Part shown: positions 37,083 to 47,996 of the stretch, in pieces
Numbering within the stretch: the first letter of the stretch is position 1
Layout of the letters: every line of letters begins with the position of its first letter
Assembly: GCF_019049675.1 (NCBI RefSeq)
Contig: NZ_JAFMOW010000067.1
Span: forward strand, 434,001-498,000
DNA length: 64,000 nucleotides
Source of the DNA: Rahnella bonaserana
GTDB lineage: Bacteria; Pseudomonadota; Gammaproteobacteria; Enterobacterales; Enterobacteriaceae
Reading direction: 5' to 3'
Made by a program: the position numbers and the translations under genes
The notes under the pieces: model-generated
The model's database searches: none
What the model was told of the DNA's origin: nothing
The model's input: the letters and a program-made list of their open reading frames with translations, nothing else

Positions 37083-37592
37083 ATGACCCTGAATAATCCG
37101 GAAAAATTACTTTCGCAAGCTGAAGAACTTTGCCAGCAGCGCAATGTTCGTCTTACGCCGCAGCGGCTGGAAGTACTGCGCCTGATGACGCAACAACCCG
37201 GTGCCATCAGCGCCTATGATTTGCTGGATCTGCTGCGTGTCAGTGAGCCACAGGCAAAACCACCGACGGTTTACCGCGCGCTGGATTTTCTGCTTGAACA
37301 AGGCTTTATCCATCGGGTTGAATCGGCTAACAGCTACGTGCTTTGCCACCATTTCGAAGAGCCGAGCCACACGTCAGCGTTGTTTATCTGCGACCGCTGC
37401 GGGCTGGTGACGGAAAAAACCACTGACGGTATTGAAGAACGTCTGGCGAAACTGGCGTCGGAATCCGGCTTTGAGCTTCGCCATTCTGTCGTGGAAGCCC
37501 ACGGTTTATGCGCGGAATGTAAGGTCGTGGAAACCTGTGAAAGCCATGAGCACTGCGATCATGACCACAGTATTGTGGTTAAAAAACGCTAA
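37083..37592 (+). CDS. zur: Zinc uptake regulator Zur
   Basis: 169 residues from ATG at 37083 (MTLNNPEKLLSQAEELCQQRNVRLTPQRLEVL); 15 upstream residues open to 37038 are not part of the family. Fur-family winged helix (AISAYDLLDLLRVSEPQAKPPTVYRALDFLLEQG) and zinc sites CDRCG, a histidine-rich HCDHDH tail and CAEC. With zinc bound it represses znuABC and other zinc-uptake genes. E. coli Zur has 171 residues. Confidence 0.97.
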   Translation: MTLNNPEKLLSQAEELCQQRNVRLTPQRLEVLRLMTQQPGAISAYDLLDLLRVSEPQAKPPTVYRALDFLLEQGFIHRVESANSYVLCHHFEEPSHTSALFICDRCGLVTEKTTDGIEERLAKLASESGFELRHSVVEAHGLCAECKVVETCESHEHCDHDHSIVVKKR

Positions 37593-37751
37593 GGGATTTA
37601 GGTGCTTGAGCAGGGGGAATTGGTAAAGGTAAGGCATAACGAAGTAAAGACGTAAAGTTGGGTACATCCTTGTACCCGTATCCTGAAGCGTTCCGGGTAG
37701 GAGCAGCTAAATCTCAGGATACGTCACTGACACGCGAGGGGGAGTCGCGTA

Positions 37752-37961
37752 TTACCAGTGATATTTGTTGCTGGTTTCCCATTCCTTGAGCTCTTTCTCG
37801 GCCTGATCTTTCTGATAGCCGTAACGCTCCTGGATCTTACCAACCAACTGATCACGTTTACCTTCAACCACTGTCAGGTCGTCATCGGTCAGTTTGCCCC
37901 ATTTTTCTTTCACTTTCCCTTTGAACTGTTTCCAGTTACCGTCGGCTTGGTCCTTATTCAT
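37752..37961 (-). CDS. yjbJ: CsbD-family stress protein YjbJ
   Basis: 69 residues, same length as E. coli YjbJ. MNKDQADGNWKQFKGKVKEKWGKLTDDDL and GKRDQLVGKIQERYGY are the CsbD signature. Small, very charged and probably partly disordered; abundant in stationary phase in E. coli, function unknown. The neighbouring zur and dinF reproduce the E. coli order. Confidence 0.95.
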   Translation of the reverse strand: MNKDQADGNWKQFKGKVKEKWGKLTDDDLTVVEGKRDQLVGKIQERYGYQKDQAEKELKEWETSNKYHW

Positions 37962-38152
37962 AAAATATCTCCTGTTACCTTGGGTTTATGGAGCTGCGTT
38001 TTGTTCCGGCAGCTCGTCCTTAACACTTCTAAGGTTAGTAGAGAATCTGGATTAATCCTCCCCGAACAGGGCTAAAAACCATTATTAGGATTATTCCAAA
38101 GCAGGAAATAACGGCAACAAGAGATTTATCTCTTTGATAAAACACTTCGAAT

Positions 38153-39529
38153 TCAGTGTCCGGGAGAAGAAAACCAGGTATCGCGCTGCCAGTAACGACG
38201 CCATATCCATCCCAGTGAAAGCCCCCTCAAGCCGAGGAAAACGGTTAGCGCCAGCCACAGCGCATGGTTTCCCAGCACCGGTAAGGTCAGGAGCGTCAGT
38301 CCGTATCCGAGCGCTGCTACCAGCATGCTGTTCCGCATATCCCGCCCGCGCGTGGCGCCGATAAACATCCCGTCGAGCAGATAACACCACACTGCCACCA
38401 GCGGTAATACAATCTGCCAGCCAAGATAATGATCCGCCAGCTCACGTAATTGCGGTAAAGACGTCAGTGCATTAATGATTGTCTCGCCTGCTAAGGCATA
38501 CATCAGCGCAAAGGCCAGCGCCACCAGCCCTGCCTGACGGCATGCGGCATGCCATACGTTCAGCAGCTTTTCGCGATTGCGCGCTCCGAACGCCTCACCG
38601 GAATGCGCCTCGATGGCATAAGCAAAACCATCGAGTGCAAATGCGGTAAAGGTCAGCAGATTCATCAGAACGGCGTTGACCGCCACAATGTGACTGCCCA
38701 GCCGCGCGCCCAGTACGGTCAGTGAGGCAAAGCAAAGTTGCAACAGCAATGATCGCAGCATGATGTCGCGGTTAAGTCCGAGAAGACGGCGCAAATTACC
38801 GCGCCATGCGGAAGTGATTTCTGCACGGGTAATACCGCGTCGTTTCATCACCCGCCAGACAAAATACAGCCCGATGAACAGCGTGAAATACTCCGCACTG
38901 GCGGTTGCCATCGCCGCGCCACGAACATTCAGCCCCAGCCCCATTACCAGCCAGATATCCAGGATAATATTCAGCAGATTTCCCGCAATCAGCAAAATCA
39001 CCGGCCCGCGAATATACTGAATCCCCAGCAACCAGCCGAGGATCACCAGATTCGCCAGAGATGCTGGCGCACTGTACCAGCGAATGTCGATAAACAGCTT
39101 CGCCTGTTCCAGTACCGGCTGGCTGCCCCCGACGATATGAAATGCCAGTGCAATCAGTGGATGGCGGAACAACAGGATGAAGACGCCCGCCAGTATCGCC
39201 AGCAGAAAAGGCTGCACGAAAGCGCGCGCCAGCAACTGGTTATCTTGTGCGCCCAGCGCTTGCGCGGTCATACCGGTGGTGCTCATGCGCAGAAACAGCA
39301 GCATCATGAAGAGGAAAGTCGTCACCATCGAACCAACCGCCACGCCACCGAGATAATCCGCGCTGTCGAGATGACCGATCACTGCGGTATCCACCAGACC
39401 AAGAAGAGGCACCGTGATATTTGAAAATATCATTGGCAACGCCAGCGTCCAGAGCGCTTTATCGGCGGGGCTTAAAAAGGTGTTTTTGAATGATTGCCGC
39501 AGGGAATGATGTTGCATAGAGAATTTCAT
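38153..39529 (-). CDS. dinF: MATE-family efflux transporter DinF
   Basis: 458 residues with 12 hydrophobic segments in the MATE pattern; ALPMIFSNITVPLLGLVDTAVIGHL is the diagnostic first helix. It exports cations or bile-salt-like compounds and is SOS-induced in E. coli as the second gene of the lexA operon. Here 286 bases, including an ERIC element and a stem-loop, separate it from lexA, so read-through may be altered. The start is uncertain: no Shine-Dalgarno is visible at ATG 39529 or at ATG 39517 (MQHHSL). Confidence 0.93.
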   Translation of the reverse strand: MKFSMQHHSLRQSFKNTFLSPADKALWTLALPMIFSNITVPLLGLVDTAVIGHLDSADYLGGVAVGSMVTTFLFMMLLFLRMSTTGMTAQALGAQDNQLLARAFVQPFLLAILAGVFILLFRHPLIALAFHIVGGSQPVLEQAKLFIDIRWYSAPASLANLVILGWLLGIQYIRGPVILLIAGNLLNIILDIWLVMGLGLNVRGAAMATASAEYFTLFIGLYFVWRVMKRRGITRAEITSAWRGNLRRLLGLNRDIMLRSLLLQLCFASLTVLGARLGSHIVAVNAVLMNLLTFTAFALDGFAYAIEAHSGEAFGARNREKLLNVWHAACRQAGLVALAFALMYALAGETIINALTSLPQLRELADHYLGWQIVLPLVAVWCYLLDGMFIGATRGRDMRNSMLVAALGYGLTLLTLPVLGNHALWLALTVFLGLRGLSLGWIWRRYWQRDTWFSSPGH

Positions 39530-39559
39530 GCCGGAGGTTCAGGTTATGCCTGTAAATGA

Positions 39560-39581
39560 CATCGCCCCTTTCGGGGCGATG
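39560..39581. terminator. Stem-loop in the lexA-dinF gap
   Basis: CATCGCCCC and GGGGCGATG pair perfectly (nine bases, TTTC loop). No T run follows on the minus strand, so it may be an attenuator or an mRNA-stability hairpin rather than a full terminator between lexA and dinF. Confidence 0.5.
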
Positions 39582-39702
39582 ATGAGAGAAACGCATTTCT
39601 CTTTGAATTCACATGGATGCCAGAGGCGGCCGCCATCCATATTCAATGTGTTTTAGTCTTCTCTATCTGACACAGCAATTTCTGACTCAGTCATATCTGA
39701 CC

Positions 39703-39815
39703 GAGTAATTCGAGTTATATCAAGGCGGCAACTAAGCGAACGCCGGGAGCATACACAAGTATGTGACCGGGGTTCGCGAAGGCAGCCAACGCAGAGATAG
39801 CCCGAAGTACGAAGG
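39703..39815 (+). repeat. ERIC element, copy 3
   Basis: GAGTAATTCGAGTTATATCA, AAGGCGGCAACTAAGCGAACG, CCGGGAGCATACACAAGTAT, GTGACCGGGGTTCGCGAAGG, CAGCCAACGCAG and CCCGAAGTACGAAGG follow the ERIC order without insertion. It ends at the base before the lexA stop codon (TGA at 39816-39818). Its terminal bases are the most diverged of the four copies. Confidence 0.85.
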
Positions 39816-40424
39816 TCAGATCCAGTCGCCGTTACGGATGACGCCTACGGCCAGCCCTTCAATGCTGAAATTCTGTTCACGCAAATCCACCACGATCGGC
39901 TGGAATTCGCTGTTCTCAGGCAATAACTGCACCACGCTACCCTGTTTTTTCAGACGCTTAACGGTGACTTCATCGTCGATACGCGCCACGACAACCTGTC
40001 CATTACGCACATCTTGCGTTTTATGCACAGCCAGCAAATCGCCGTCCAGGATACCGATATCACGCATCGACATCCCACTGACGCGCAGCAGGAAATCAGC
40101 GCTCGGCTTGAACATCGCGGGATCAACCTGATAATGCCCTTCGATATGTTGCTGTGCCAGCAACGGTTCACCGGCGGCAACGCGGCCGATCAGCGGTAAA
40201 CCTTCTTCTTCTTCCATCAGCAGACGGATACCACGAGATGCACCGGAAACGATCTCGATAACGCCTTTACGTGCCAGCGCTTTCAGGTGCTCTTCCGCCG
40301 CATTGGGAGAACGGAAACCCAGACGCGATGCAATCTCTGCGCGAGTCGGTGGCATACCGGTGGTGGAGATATGATCGCGAATAAGGTCATAGACCTCTTG
40401 TTGTCTGGTCGTTAAAGCTTTCAT
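39816..40424 (-). CDS. lexA: SOS repressor LexA
   Basis: 202 residues, as in E. coli. N-terminal winged helix ([26 protein letters not shown]), self-cleavage site A84-G85 in RVAAGEP, catalytic S119 (GMSM) and K156 (TVKRL). It represses DNA-damage genes until RecA filaments trigger self-cleavage. Two LexA boxes lie directly upstream (40433-40448 and 40454-40469), so it is autoregulated. dinF follows on the same strand. Confidence 0.98.
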   Translation of the reverse strand: MKALTTRQQEVYDLIRDHISTTGMPPTRAEIASRLGFRSPNAAEEHLKALARKGVIEIVSGASRGIRLLMEEEEGLPLIGRVAAGEPLLAQQHIEGHYQVDPAMFKPSADFLLRVSGMSMRDIGILDGDLLAVHKTQDVRNGQVVVARIDDEVTVKRLKKQGSVVQLLPENSEFQPIVVDLREQNFSIEGLAVGVIRNGDWI

Positions 40425-40432
40425 TCCGCCCC

Positions 40433-40448
40433 CTGGTTGTTTATACAG
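40433..40448. promoter_or_regulatory. LexA box 2 upstream of lexA
   Basis: On the minus strand CTGTATAAACAACCAG, that is CTG, ten bases, CAG. It is the start-codon-proximal box and corresponds to the second box of E. coli lexA with small changes. Confidence 0.9.
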
Positions 40449-40453
40449 TCTTG

Positions 40454-40469
40454 CTGTGAGTATATACAG
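40454..40469. promoter_or_regulatory. LexA box 1 upstream of lexA
   Basis: On the minus strand CTGTATATACTCACAG, identical to the distal E. coli lexA box as I know it. The two boxes are five bases apart, the spacing that allows cooperative LexA binding. Confidence 0.95.
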
Positions 40470-40543
40470 CTAAACGGTCAATGAAAACCTAAGATTGAAT
40501 AAAAACAGGGCATAACGGTGATTCCTGGAATACAGCTTCCAGA

Positions 40544-40912
40544 TCAGAACCATCGCGGCCAAAAGATGCTGACCCAGATAAAAATCGCCAATATGATGGT
40601 CAGAAGTACGGCAGCTGAGCCGATATCTTTTGCACGACCTGAGAGCACGTGAAATTCAGAGCCGATACGGTCAATCGCGCACTCCACTGCACTGTTGAGC
40701 AACTCGGTGACGCAGACCAGCACCACGGAGCCTACCAGCAAAATGCGTTCAACCGTGCTCACATCGAGCCAGAAAGATAGCAAAATTAACGGGATAGCGA
40801 CGCTGGCTTCCTGGCGAAAAGCCGCTTCGTTTTGCCATGCGGCTTTCAATCCTTTCCAGGAATAACCGGCTGCTTTATAAATTCGGGTAAATCCAGTGAC
40901 TTGGTTCGCCAT
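40544..40912 (-). CDS. dgkA: Diacylglycerol kinase
   Basis: 122 residues, the E. coli length. Three membrane helices and the family block ELLNSAVECAIDRIGSEFHVLSGRAKDIGSAAV with the catalytic Glu and Asp residues. It recycles diacylglycerol from membrane-derived oligosaccharide and lipid A modification to phosphatidic acid. Divergent from plsB, as in E. coli, which places two phospholipid genes at one locus. Confidence 0.97.
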   Translation of the reverse strand: MANQVTGFTRIYKAAGYSWKGLKAAWQNEAAFRQEASVAIPLILLSFWLDVSTVERILLVGSVVLVCVTELLNSAVECAIDRIGSEFHVLSGRAKDIGSAAVLLTIILAIFIWVSIFWPRWF

Positions 40913-41042
40913 TTCGGGTACTGATCCTTGAAGGGTTGTCCTTAAAAGTGTGCCGTATTTTAGCTTTTATATGACCACAGATCTCCACGGATCTTTCTGG
41001 TATCCTTGCGGCGAAATGGCTAACAAGAGGCTTCACGTTTTT

Positions 41043-43526
41043 ATGTCAGGTTGGCGTAGACTTTATTACACATTATTGAATTTACCACTCTCATTGCTGG
41101 TAAAGAGCAAGGTCATACCTTCAGATCCGGTTACCGAGTTGCATTTAGACCCGACGCGCCCGATTTTGTACGTATTGCCTTACAACTCCAAAGCGGACTT
41201 GCTGACGTTGCGTGCGCAATGTCTGGCAGAGAATCTGCCCGATCCCCTTATTCCGCTGGAAATCGACGGAAATTTGCTGCCAAGTCATGTTTTCATTGCT
41301 GAAGGCCCGCGTGTGTTCTCGTATTACACGCCGAAGCAGGAATCCGTAAAGCTGTTCCACGACTATCTGGATTTGCACCGCAACAACCCGGAATTAGACA
41401 TTCAGATGTTGCCGGTTTCCGTGATGTTTGGTCGGGCACCCGGCCGTGAAGGTCAGGATGATACGCCGCATCTGCGCGTACTGAATGGTATCCAGAAATT
41501 CTTCGCTGTGCTGTGGCTCGGACGTGACAGTTTTGTCCGTTTCTCCAATACCGTTTCCCTGCGCTATATGGCGACAGAGCACGGCACAGACAAAACCATC
41601 GCCCAGAAACTGGCTCGCGTGGCGCGTATGCATTTCTCCCGCCAGCGTCTGGCGGCAGTCGGCCCGCGTCTTCCGGCTCGTCAGGATTTATTCAATAAAC
41701 TGCTGGCTTCCAAAGCCATCGAAAAAGCGATTGAAGACGAAGCCCGCAGCAAGAAAATTTCCCACGAAAAAGCCCAGCAGAATGCTATCGCACTGATGGA
41801 AGAAATCGCGGCGAACTTCTCATATGAGGCCGTGCGTCTGTCAGATCGCGTGCTGAGCTGGACGTGGAACCGTTTGTATAAAGGTATCAACGTCAACAAT
41901 GCTGAGCGTGTCCGTCAGCTGGCGCTTGATGGTCAGGAAATTGTGTATGTGCCCTGCCACCGCAGCCACATGGACTACCTGCTACTGTCTTACGTACTCT
42001 ATCACCAGGGGCTGGTGCCGCCGCATATCGCTGCCGGTATCAACCTGAACTTCTGGCCGGCTGGCCCGATTTTCCGTCGTCTGGGTGCGTTCTTTATCCG
42101 CCGTACCTTTAAAGGCAACAAGCTTTATTCCACTGTTTTCCGCGAATATCTGGGCGAGTTATTCAGCCGCGGTTATTCGGTCGAATACTTTGTGGAAGGT
42201 GGCCGTTCGCGAACCGGACGTCTGCTGGAACCGAAAACCGGTACGCTGGCGATGACCATTCAGGCCATGCTGCGTGGCGGTTCACGTCCGATTACGTTAG
42301 TCCCGATTTACATCGGTTATGAGCACGTGATGGAAGTGGGTACCTACGCCAAAGAGTTACGCGGGGCGACCAAAGAGAAAGAAAGCCTGACGCAGATGCT
42401 GAACGGGCTGCGTAAACTGCGCAACCTCGGTCAGGGTTATGTGAACTTCGGTGAGCCGCTGCATCTGACCACTTATCTGAACCAGAACGTACCCACCTGG
42501 CGTGAAGCGATCGACCCGATCGAAGCGCAACGTCCGAGCTGGCTGACGCCGACGGTGCAGGATCTGGCAGAGCAGATTATGGTGCGTATCAACAACTCAG
42601 CCGCGGCTAACGCCATGAACCTGTGTTGTACCGCACTGCTGGCATCGCGCCAGCGTTCACTGACCCGTGAACAGCTGACCGAACAAATCGACTGCTATCT
42701 GCAACTGCTGCGCAACGTGCCTTACAACGCGGATTCTACCGTGCCAGATCTGACCGCAGATCAGTTGCTCGATCACGCGCTGAACATGAACAAGTTCCAG
42801 GTCGAGAAAGACAACATCGGTGACATCATCGTTCTGCCGCGCGAGCAGGCCGTGCTGATGACGTATTACCGCAACAACATCCATCATATGCTGGTGTTGC
42901 CGTCCCTGATTTCAAGCATCGTGATGCATCACCGTCAGGTCACCCGCGCAGAATTACTGCATCAGGTAGAACTGATTTATCCGATGCTGAAAGCCGAACT
43001 GTTTATGCACTACGATACGGCTGAACTGCCGCAGGTGCTGGATGTTCTGACGCTGGAACTGGCGCGTCAGCAAATCATTCATCTGGAAGACGATGAACTG
43101 ACGCTGAATCCTGCACGTATCCGTACCCTGCAACTGCTGGCCGCAGGTGTGCGTGAAACGCTGCAACGTTATGCGATTACCTTCTCCCTGCTCACCAATA
43201 ATCCAAGCATCAACCGCGGTGCGCTGGAGAAAGAGAGCCGGATTATGGCGCAGCGTTTGTCGGTATTGCACGGTATAAATGCACCGGAGTTCTTCGACAA
43301 AGCGGTGTTCTCTACACTGGTCGGCACACTGCGCGCAGAAGGTTATATCAGTGATACCGGAGATGCTATTCAGGAACAAACACGTGAGATTTACATCATG
43401 CTCAGTGACCTGATGACGCCGGATATCAAGCTGACGATCGAGAGTGCGGGAATGCCTTCTGAGCTGCCGCAACCGACGGAGCCACCGGCTGAGCCGAAGA
43501 TGGATGTGCGCGATACCGATCATTAA
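41043..43526 (+). CDS. plsB: Glycerol-3-phosphate 1-O-acyltransferase
   Basis: 827 residues from ATG at 41043 ([23 protein letters not shown]), matching the E. coli start; the frame opens farther upstream but those residues are not part of the family. Acyltransferase blocks: [19 protein letters not shown] (HX4D), [29 protein letters not shown] and [12 protein letters not shown]. It makes lysophosphatidic acid, the first committed step of phospholipid synthesis, at the inner membrane. The C-terminal tail is about 20 residues longer than E. coli (807). Confidence 0.97.
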   Translation: MSGWRRLYYTLLNLPLSLLVKSKVIPSDPVTELHLDPTRPILYVLPYNSKADLLTLRAQCLAENLPDPLIPLEIDGNLLPSHVFIAEGPRVFSYYTPKQESVKLFHDYLDLHRNNPELDIQMLPVSVMFGRAPGREGQDDTPHLRVLNGIQKFFAVLWLGRDSFVRFSNTVSLRYMATEHGTDKTIAQKLARVARMHFSRQRLAAVGPRLPARQDLFNKLLASKAIEKAIEDEARSKKISHEKAQQNAIALMEEIAANFSYEAVRLSDRVLSWTWNRLYKGINVNNAERVRQLALDGQEIVYVPCHRSHMDYLLLSYVLYHQGLVPPHIAAGINLNFWPAGPIFRRLGAFFIRRTFKGNKLYSTVFREYLGELFSRGYSVEYFVEGGRSRTGRLLEPKTGTLAMTIQAMLRGGSRPITLVPIYIGYEHVMEVGTYAKELRGATKEKESLTQMLNGLRKLRNLGQGYVNFGEPLHLTTYLNQNVPTWREAIDPIEAQRPSWLTPTVQDLAEQIMVRINNSAAANAMNLCCTALLASRQRSLTREQLTEQIDCYLQLLRNVPYNADSTVPDLTADQLLDHALNMNKFQVEKDNIGDIIVLPREQAVLMTYYRNNIHHMLVLPSLISSIVMHHRQVTRAELLHQVELIYPMLKAELFMHYDTAELPQVLDVLTLELARQQIIHLEDDELTLNPARIRTLQLLAAGVRETLQRYAITFSLLTNNPSINRGALEKESRIMAQRLSVLHGINAPEFFDKAVFSTLVGTLRAEGYISDTGDAIQEQTREIYIMLSDLMTPDIKLTIESAGMPSELPQPTEPPAEPKMDVRDTDH

Positions 43527-43563
43527 CCGGTATTAGCGCCAGCCACCAGCAGGCGGCAAAAAC

Positions 43564-43599
43564 AAAACGCCCGGACTTTTTACAGAGTCCGGGCGTTTT
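43564..43599. terminator. Bidirectional terminator between plsB and ubiA
   Basis: AAAACGCCCGGACT and AGTCCGGGCGTTTT form a 14-base stem with an eight-base loop, with A and T runs on both sides. It ends both convergent transcripts. Confidence 0.92.
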
Positions 43600-43628
43600 T
43601 TATGGATACCGTCTAAGGTCTGGAAATC

Positions 43629-44540
43629 TCAGAAACTGAACGATGACAAGCTCATCAGAATGCCGAGGAACAGCACCAGCCCGACATAGTTGTTCTGACG
43701 GAAAGCCAGGAAACAGGCATCGCGTTCGCGTTTAGCAATCAGCTTCTGCTGATGCATAAACAGCGCAGCAGCCAGCAGCAGCGACCAGTAGAACGGCGCA
43801 CCAAGCTGGGAAAGATGGCCGACAATGCCCATCAGCACTAACGTCGCCAGTTGCAGCAGCCCGATAATCAGCGTGTCAAAACGTCCGAACAGAATCGCTG
43901 TCGATTTCACGCCGATTTTCAAATCATCATCACGATCCACCATGGCATATTGCGTATCGTAAGCCACTGTCCAGCAGATATTGGCAGCAAACATCAGCCA
44001 GCAGCTGAGCGGTACGCTTTCGCTTACCGCCGCGTACGCCATCGGAATTGCCCAGCCAAATGCAGCGCCTAAAACGACCTGTGGCAGATGGCTGACCCGC
44101 TTCATAAACGGATAAATCCATGCCAGCGCCAGTCCGGCCAGAGAAAGCAAAATCGTCATGCGGTTAAGCAGGAGAACCAGCAGGAAGGACACCAGCACCA
44201 GCCCGACGAAAAGCATTTTCGCCTGCTTGCCGCTAATCGCACCGCTCGGCAACGGACGGTTCGCGGTACGTTTTACATGACCGTCAAATTTACGGTCTGC
44301 GTAGTCGTTGACCACGCAACCAGCTGCACGCATAAAGAAAACGCCCAGCACGAAAACCAGCAAAATCTTAGCCGACGGCATTCCGCCACCGGCGACCCAC
44401 AATGCCCATAATGTTGGCCACAGCAGCAACAGCGAGCCGATAGGTTTATCAATACGCATCAGGCGGCAGTAATCACGCCATGTGCCCTGAGTCATACTTC
44501 CTGACACTCTCTGTTCTCCTTGTTGATTAGTCTGGCTCAT
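43629..44540 (-). CDS. ubiA: 4-hydroxybenzoate octaprenyltransferase
   Basis: 303 residues. Two Asp-rich prenyl-diphosphate motifs are seen, [23 protein letters not shown] and [13 protein letters not shown], among about eight membrane helices. It attaches the polyprenyl tail to 4-hydroxybenzoate in ubiquinone synthesis. The start at 44540 overlaps the ubiC stop (ATGA), indicating coupling. ATG at 44495 ([18 protein letters not shown]) has AGGA upstream and gives a length closer to E. coli (290). Confidence 0.97.
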   Translation of the reverse strand: MSQTNQQGEQRVSGSMTQGTWRDYCRLMRIDKPIGSLLLLWPTLWALWVAGGGMPSAKILLVFVLGVFFMRAAGCVVNDYADRKFDGHVKRTANRPLPSGAISGKQAKMLFVGLVLVSFLLVLLLNRMTILLSLAGLALAWIYPFMKRVSHLPQVVLGAAFGWAIPMAYAAVSESVPLSCWLMFAANICWTVAYDTQYAMVDRDDDLKIGVKSTAILFGRFDTLIIGLLQLATLVLMGIVGHLSQLGAPFYWSLLLAAALFMHQQKLIAKRERDACFLAFRQNNYVGLVLFLGILMSLSSFSF

Positions 44541-45076
44541 GCCTTGCTCACTTTACCCTCGGGGCGATGCACCGGCGAGTCCGGCAGGAAAATTTCAGTC
44601 AGCAGCAGCGGCTTGTCTGAAAGACGCAGACGGGAACGACGCGCCCATAAATCGCCCTGTTCACTCTGCAATTGCCCCAGGTGAATGTAATCGCGGGTCA
44701 GGTTGTTGCCGCTAAACAGATAGCGCCCGAGGGGCACAGTGCCCAGATCAACCAGCGCCAGATCAGGCCCGGTCAGCGTTTCTTCAGGAATGACCGTGCG
44801 GCCCAACAGCCAGGGTTCGGCATCACCAAACAGCACGATTTCGCGGATCCAGTAACGGGCACTTTCCGGCAACTGCTGTGCTTCACTTTCACCCAGTTCC
44901 TCGCGGCTGACAAAACATTCGTTTTGCGGCTTCACGGTGACGGTAACACCCTGCTTTTCAAACCGGCGGGTCATGGATCCCATTTCCATCAGCCAGTCGG
45001 CGACATCCGCAGGCACCTGCGAGGGATCGTCAAACCAGTGGATCGGGGATTGTTCGGGGGAATGGGAATCAGACAT
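44537..45076 (-). CDS. ubiC: Chorismate pyruvate-lyase
   Basis: 179 residues from ATG at 45076; GGAG precedes it by six bases, whereas ATG at 45103 directly abuts its own GGAGGT. Family blocks: [72 protein letters not shown]. It splits chorismate into 4-hydroxybenzoate and pyruvate, the first step of ubiquinone synthesis, and forms a two-gene operon with ubiA. Confidence 0.95.
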   Translation of the reverse strand: MSDSHSPEQSPIHWFDDPSQVPADVADWLMEMGSMTRRFEKQGVTVTVKPQNECFVSREELGESEAQQLPESARYWIREIVLFGDAEPWLLGRTVIPEETLTGPDLALVDLGTVPLGRYLFSGNNLTRDYIHLGQLQSEQGDLWARRSRLRLSDKPLLLTEIFLPDSPVHRPEGKVSKA

Positions 45077-45165
45077 CAACGGCTCCGTAATGAAGGTATT
45101 CATACCTCCAATGAATTATCTGCCCCGCATTCTAGCGCATGAATGCGGGGCAGTAATGGCCTGTT

Positions 45166-45573
45166 TTATTCGCGGCGCAAACGTTCGCCGTTAGCCAGGA
45201 ACAGCGTCACGACCAGCACGAGGATCGCGCAGGCGTAAACCAGTGTGTCATAAGGACTTTTGTGGTCGACGATAATCAAACGGATAATCGCGGTGATACC
45301 GATGTAAATAAAATAACGTAACGGGAAGTGATAGCCCGAAGAAAAGTATTTAATAATCAGCGCAATAAACTCGAAATAGAGGAAGTAAATGACAATTCCC
45401 TCTATCAGCAAATACGACGAAGACTGGTCGTTATTAACGAACAACACCATCGCCAGATGATAGGTTTCGCGCCCGATAAAAATCATCAGGATCGCGGCCA
45501 GTCCCAATAAGAAAATGTTCAAGATTCGCTGCATAATGACGGATATCATCATTGCGCGTTTTGATCCTGCCAT
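45166..45573 (-). CDS. psiE: Phosphate-starvation-inducible protein PsiE
   Basis: 135 residues (E. coli 136). Four membrane helices with the highly conserved block [44 protein letters not shown]. Its expression in E. coli depends on PhoB and CRP; the function is unknown. A Pho box was not clearly identified here. In E. coli the maltose-transport genes lie beside it; here ubiC and pgi do. Confidence 0.95.
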   Translation of the reverse strand: MAGSKRAMMISVIMQRILNIFLLGLAAILMIFIGRETYHLAMVLFVNNDQSSSYLLIEGIVIYFLYFEFIALIIKYFSSGYHFPLRYFIYIGITAIIRLIIVDHKSPYDTLVYACAILVLVVTLFLANGERLRRE

Positions 45574-45701
45574 GTGATCTACATCCCACTTTTGTTATGA
45601 ATACCCGCAGAATACCACAGAGTCCGCACCAGAAAACGAGCATTAAAAAAGGGCCAGCCGGTGAAAGCTAACCCTTTTATTTAGAAATAATTCGGCACGT
45701 T

Positions 45702-45827
45702 CCTCTAAATCATTCGTGCTGCATCCAGGCGGCAACTGAGTGAACTCCCGGGAGCATACACAAGTATGTGACCGGGATTCATGAAGGCAGCCAACGCCGA
45801 GGCAGCGCGAAGGATGACGAGGGATTA
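45702..45827 (+). repeat. ERIC element, copy 4
   Basis: 126 bases, near-typical ERIC length: CTCTAAATCATTCGTGCTGC, CAGGCGGCAACTGAGTGAAC, CCCGGGAGCATACACAAGTA, GTGACCGGGATTCATGAAGG, CAGCCAACGC and CGCGAAGGATGACGAGGGAT. Its last three bases are the pgi stop codon. It separates pgi from psiE. Confidence 0.9.
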
Positions 45828-47471
45828 GCGCCAGTTTTTGAAGCGATTAATCAGGCCGTTAGTCGAGCTGTCGTGGCCGGTAACATCTTTGTCGCCTTCC
45901 AGTTCTGGCAGGATACGGTTCGCCAGCTGTTTACCCAGTTCCACACCCCATTGGTCGAAGGTGTAGATGTTCAGGATAGCGCCCTGAGTAAAGATTTTGT
46001 GCTCATACATCGCGATCAACGCACCCAGGCTGTAAGGCGTGATTTCACGCAGCAGGATGGAGTTGGTCGGACGGTTACCTTCAAACACTTTGAACGGTGC
46101 GACGTGTTTAACGTCTTCCGGTTTTTTACCCTGCTCGGCGAATTCTTTCTCGACGACGTCCAGAGATTTACCGAATGCCAGCGCTTCAGTCTGTGCGAAG
46201 AAGTTAGACAGCAGTTTAGCGTGGTGATCGCTCAGCGGGTTATGGCTGATAGCCGGCGCGATGAAGTCACAAGGGATGATTTTGGTTCCCTGGTGGATCA
46301 GCTGATAGAACGCGTGCTGACCGTTGGTGCCTGGTTCACCCCAGATGATCGGGCCCGTCTGGTAATCCACCGGGTTGCCGTTACGGTCAACGAACTTACC
46401 GTTGGATTCCATGTTGCCTTGCTGGAAGTAAGCAGCAAAACGGTGCATGTACTGGTCGTATGGCAGAATTGCTTCGGTTTCGGTGCCGTAGAAATCATTG
46501 TACCAGATACCGATCAGCGCCAGCAGAACCGGCAGGTTTTTCTCCGCCGGGGTATTGGCGAAGTGTTTATCCATCGCATGGGCACCGCTCAGCAGTTGTT
46601 CGAAGTTATCGAAACCAACAGACAGGGCGATGGACAAACCGATTGCGGACCACAGTGAATAACGGCCGCCGACCCAGTCCCAGAATTCGAACATGTTGTC
46701 GGTGTCGATACCAAACTCACTCACCGCTTTACCGTTGGTAGACAGCGCCGCGAAGTGTTTCGCCACGTGTTTGTTGTCGCCAGCAGTTTTCAGGAACCAG
46801 TCACGCGCGCTGTGGGCGTTGGTCATGGTTTCCTGGGTGGTGAAGGTTTTTGATGCGACCAGGAACAGTGTGGTTTCCGGTGATAAATCTTTCAGCGTTT
46901 CGGCGATGTGTGTGCCATCCACGTTGGAGACGAAATGCATGTTCAGGTGGTTTTTGTACGGACGCAGCGCTTCGGTCACCATGAACGGGCCGAGGTCTGA
47001 ACCGCCGATACCGATGTTCACCACGTCAGTGATGGCTTTGCCGGTATAACCTTTCCACTCGCCACCGATAACGCGTTCGGTGAAGCTTTTGATTTTCGCC
47101 AGAACCGCATTCACTTCCGGCATCACATCTTTGCCGTCCACGACGATTGGCGTGTTGCTGCGGTTACGCAGGGCAACGTGCAACACGGCGCGGTCTTCTG
47201 TGCGGTTGATCTTCTCGCCAGAGAACATCGATTTGATGGCACCCTGAAGGTCGGTCTCTTTCGCCAGCGCCTGCAGTTTGTCCAGCGTCTCTGTAGTGAT
47301 ACGGTTTTTGGAGAAATCGACCAGCATCTGGTCTTCAAACGTGGCAGAGAATTTGGAGAAACGATCACCATCTTCAGCAAACAGATGGCTAATCTGCACA
47401 TCTTTCATCTTGTCGAAATGCTGCTGCAGGGCTTGCCAGGCAGCGGTCTGAGTTGGATTGATATTTTTCAT
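45825..47471 (-). CDS. pgi: Glucose-6-phosphate isomerase
   Basis: 548 residues (E. coli 549). Signature blocks: [56 protein letters not shown] and the C-terminal [13 protein letters not shown]. It interconverts glucose-6-phosphate and fructose-6-phosphate in the cytoplasm. Its 3' end abuts an ERIC element. The lysC gene is divergent upstream, as in E. coli. Confidence 0.98.
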   Translation of the reverse strand: MKNINPTQTAAWQALQQHFDKMKDVQISHLFAEDGDRFSKFSATFEDQMLVDFSKNRITTETLDKLQALAKETDLQGAIKSMFSGEKINRTEDRAVLHVALRNRSNTPIVVDGKDVMPEVNAVLAKIKSFTERVIGGEWKGYTGKAITDVVNIGIGGSDLGPFMVTEALRPYKNHLNMHFVSNVDGTHIAETLKDLSPETTLFLVASKTFTTQETMTNAHSARDWFLKTAGDNKHVAKHFAALSTNGKAVSEFGIDTDNMFEFWDWVGGRYSLWSAIGLSIALSVGFDNFEQLLSGAHAMDKHFANTPAEKNLPVLLALIGIWYNDFYGTETEAILPYDQYMHRFAAYFQQGNMESNGKFVDRNGNPVDYQTGPIIWGEPGTNGQHAFYQLIHQGTKIIPCDFIAPAISHNPLSDHHAKLLSNFFAQTEALAFGKSLDVVEKEFAEQGKKPEDVKHVAPFKVFEGNRPTNSILLREITPYSLGALIAMYEHKIFTQGAILNIYTFDQWGVELGKQLANRILPELEGDKDVTGHDSSTNGLINRFKNWR

Positions 47472-47703
47472 AGCAATGCTCTTAGGCTGAGAATAAATAT
47501 GAGGTAACTGTCCCGATTGTATCCTGAACTTCCCGGGAAGAGATGCCTTTTCTTGCGATAGGTCAGATCTGCTAAATCACAATGACAGAGAACAATATTA
47601 GATGAGAATCGCTCAAAATGTGGCGCAGGGGCCGCGAGACCGTTGACAGACGCGCCATAACCCGTTATTCCTAAGCACCTAACTCACGCGCGTGTCGCGT
47701 GAG

Positions 47704-47883
47704 CCAGAAGAGGCGCGTCGCCCAGGAAGTGTATCGGAGGAGCCGAATCCTACGAAGGTACATCAGGGGGAGCGACGCCGAGGTCTGAAGCCCGCGGCAG
47801 GCATATGATCGACTACAGGGGCTGAATCCCCTGGGTTGTCACCGGGCATCCGAGAGGATGTCGACAAGGTGGGGCGCTTCTGG
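47704..47883 (+). promoter_or_regulatory. Lysine riboswitch (L-box) in the lysC leader
   Basis: The closing P1 helix is CCAGAAG (47704-47710) with CTTCTGG (47877-47883). Core blocks AGAGGCGCG, GGAGGAGCC, AGGGGGAGCGACGCCGAGG, GGGGCTGAATCCCCTGGGTT and GTCACCGGG follow the E. coli lysC leader closely. A separate hairpin, CTCACGCG/CGCGTGAG, precedes it at 47682-47703. Lysine binding should lower lysC expression; the DNA from 47884 to 47996, including CGTAG/CTACG and the GAGG ribosome site, is the expression platform. Confidence 0.95.
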
Positions 47884-47996
47884 GTGTATCGTAGCATTTC
47901 TACGTCTGCCCCCTTCCCGCTCTCCCCTTGTGCCAATTCTTAAAGTTTATGGAATAGATGGCCGTCTGGTATGACGACCCTGACACGAGGTTTTAC

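Noticed and set aside
45768-46658. 296-codon open frame opposite pgi
   Set aside because: Antisense shadow of pgi starting within ERIC copy 4; no independent evidence of coding.
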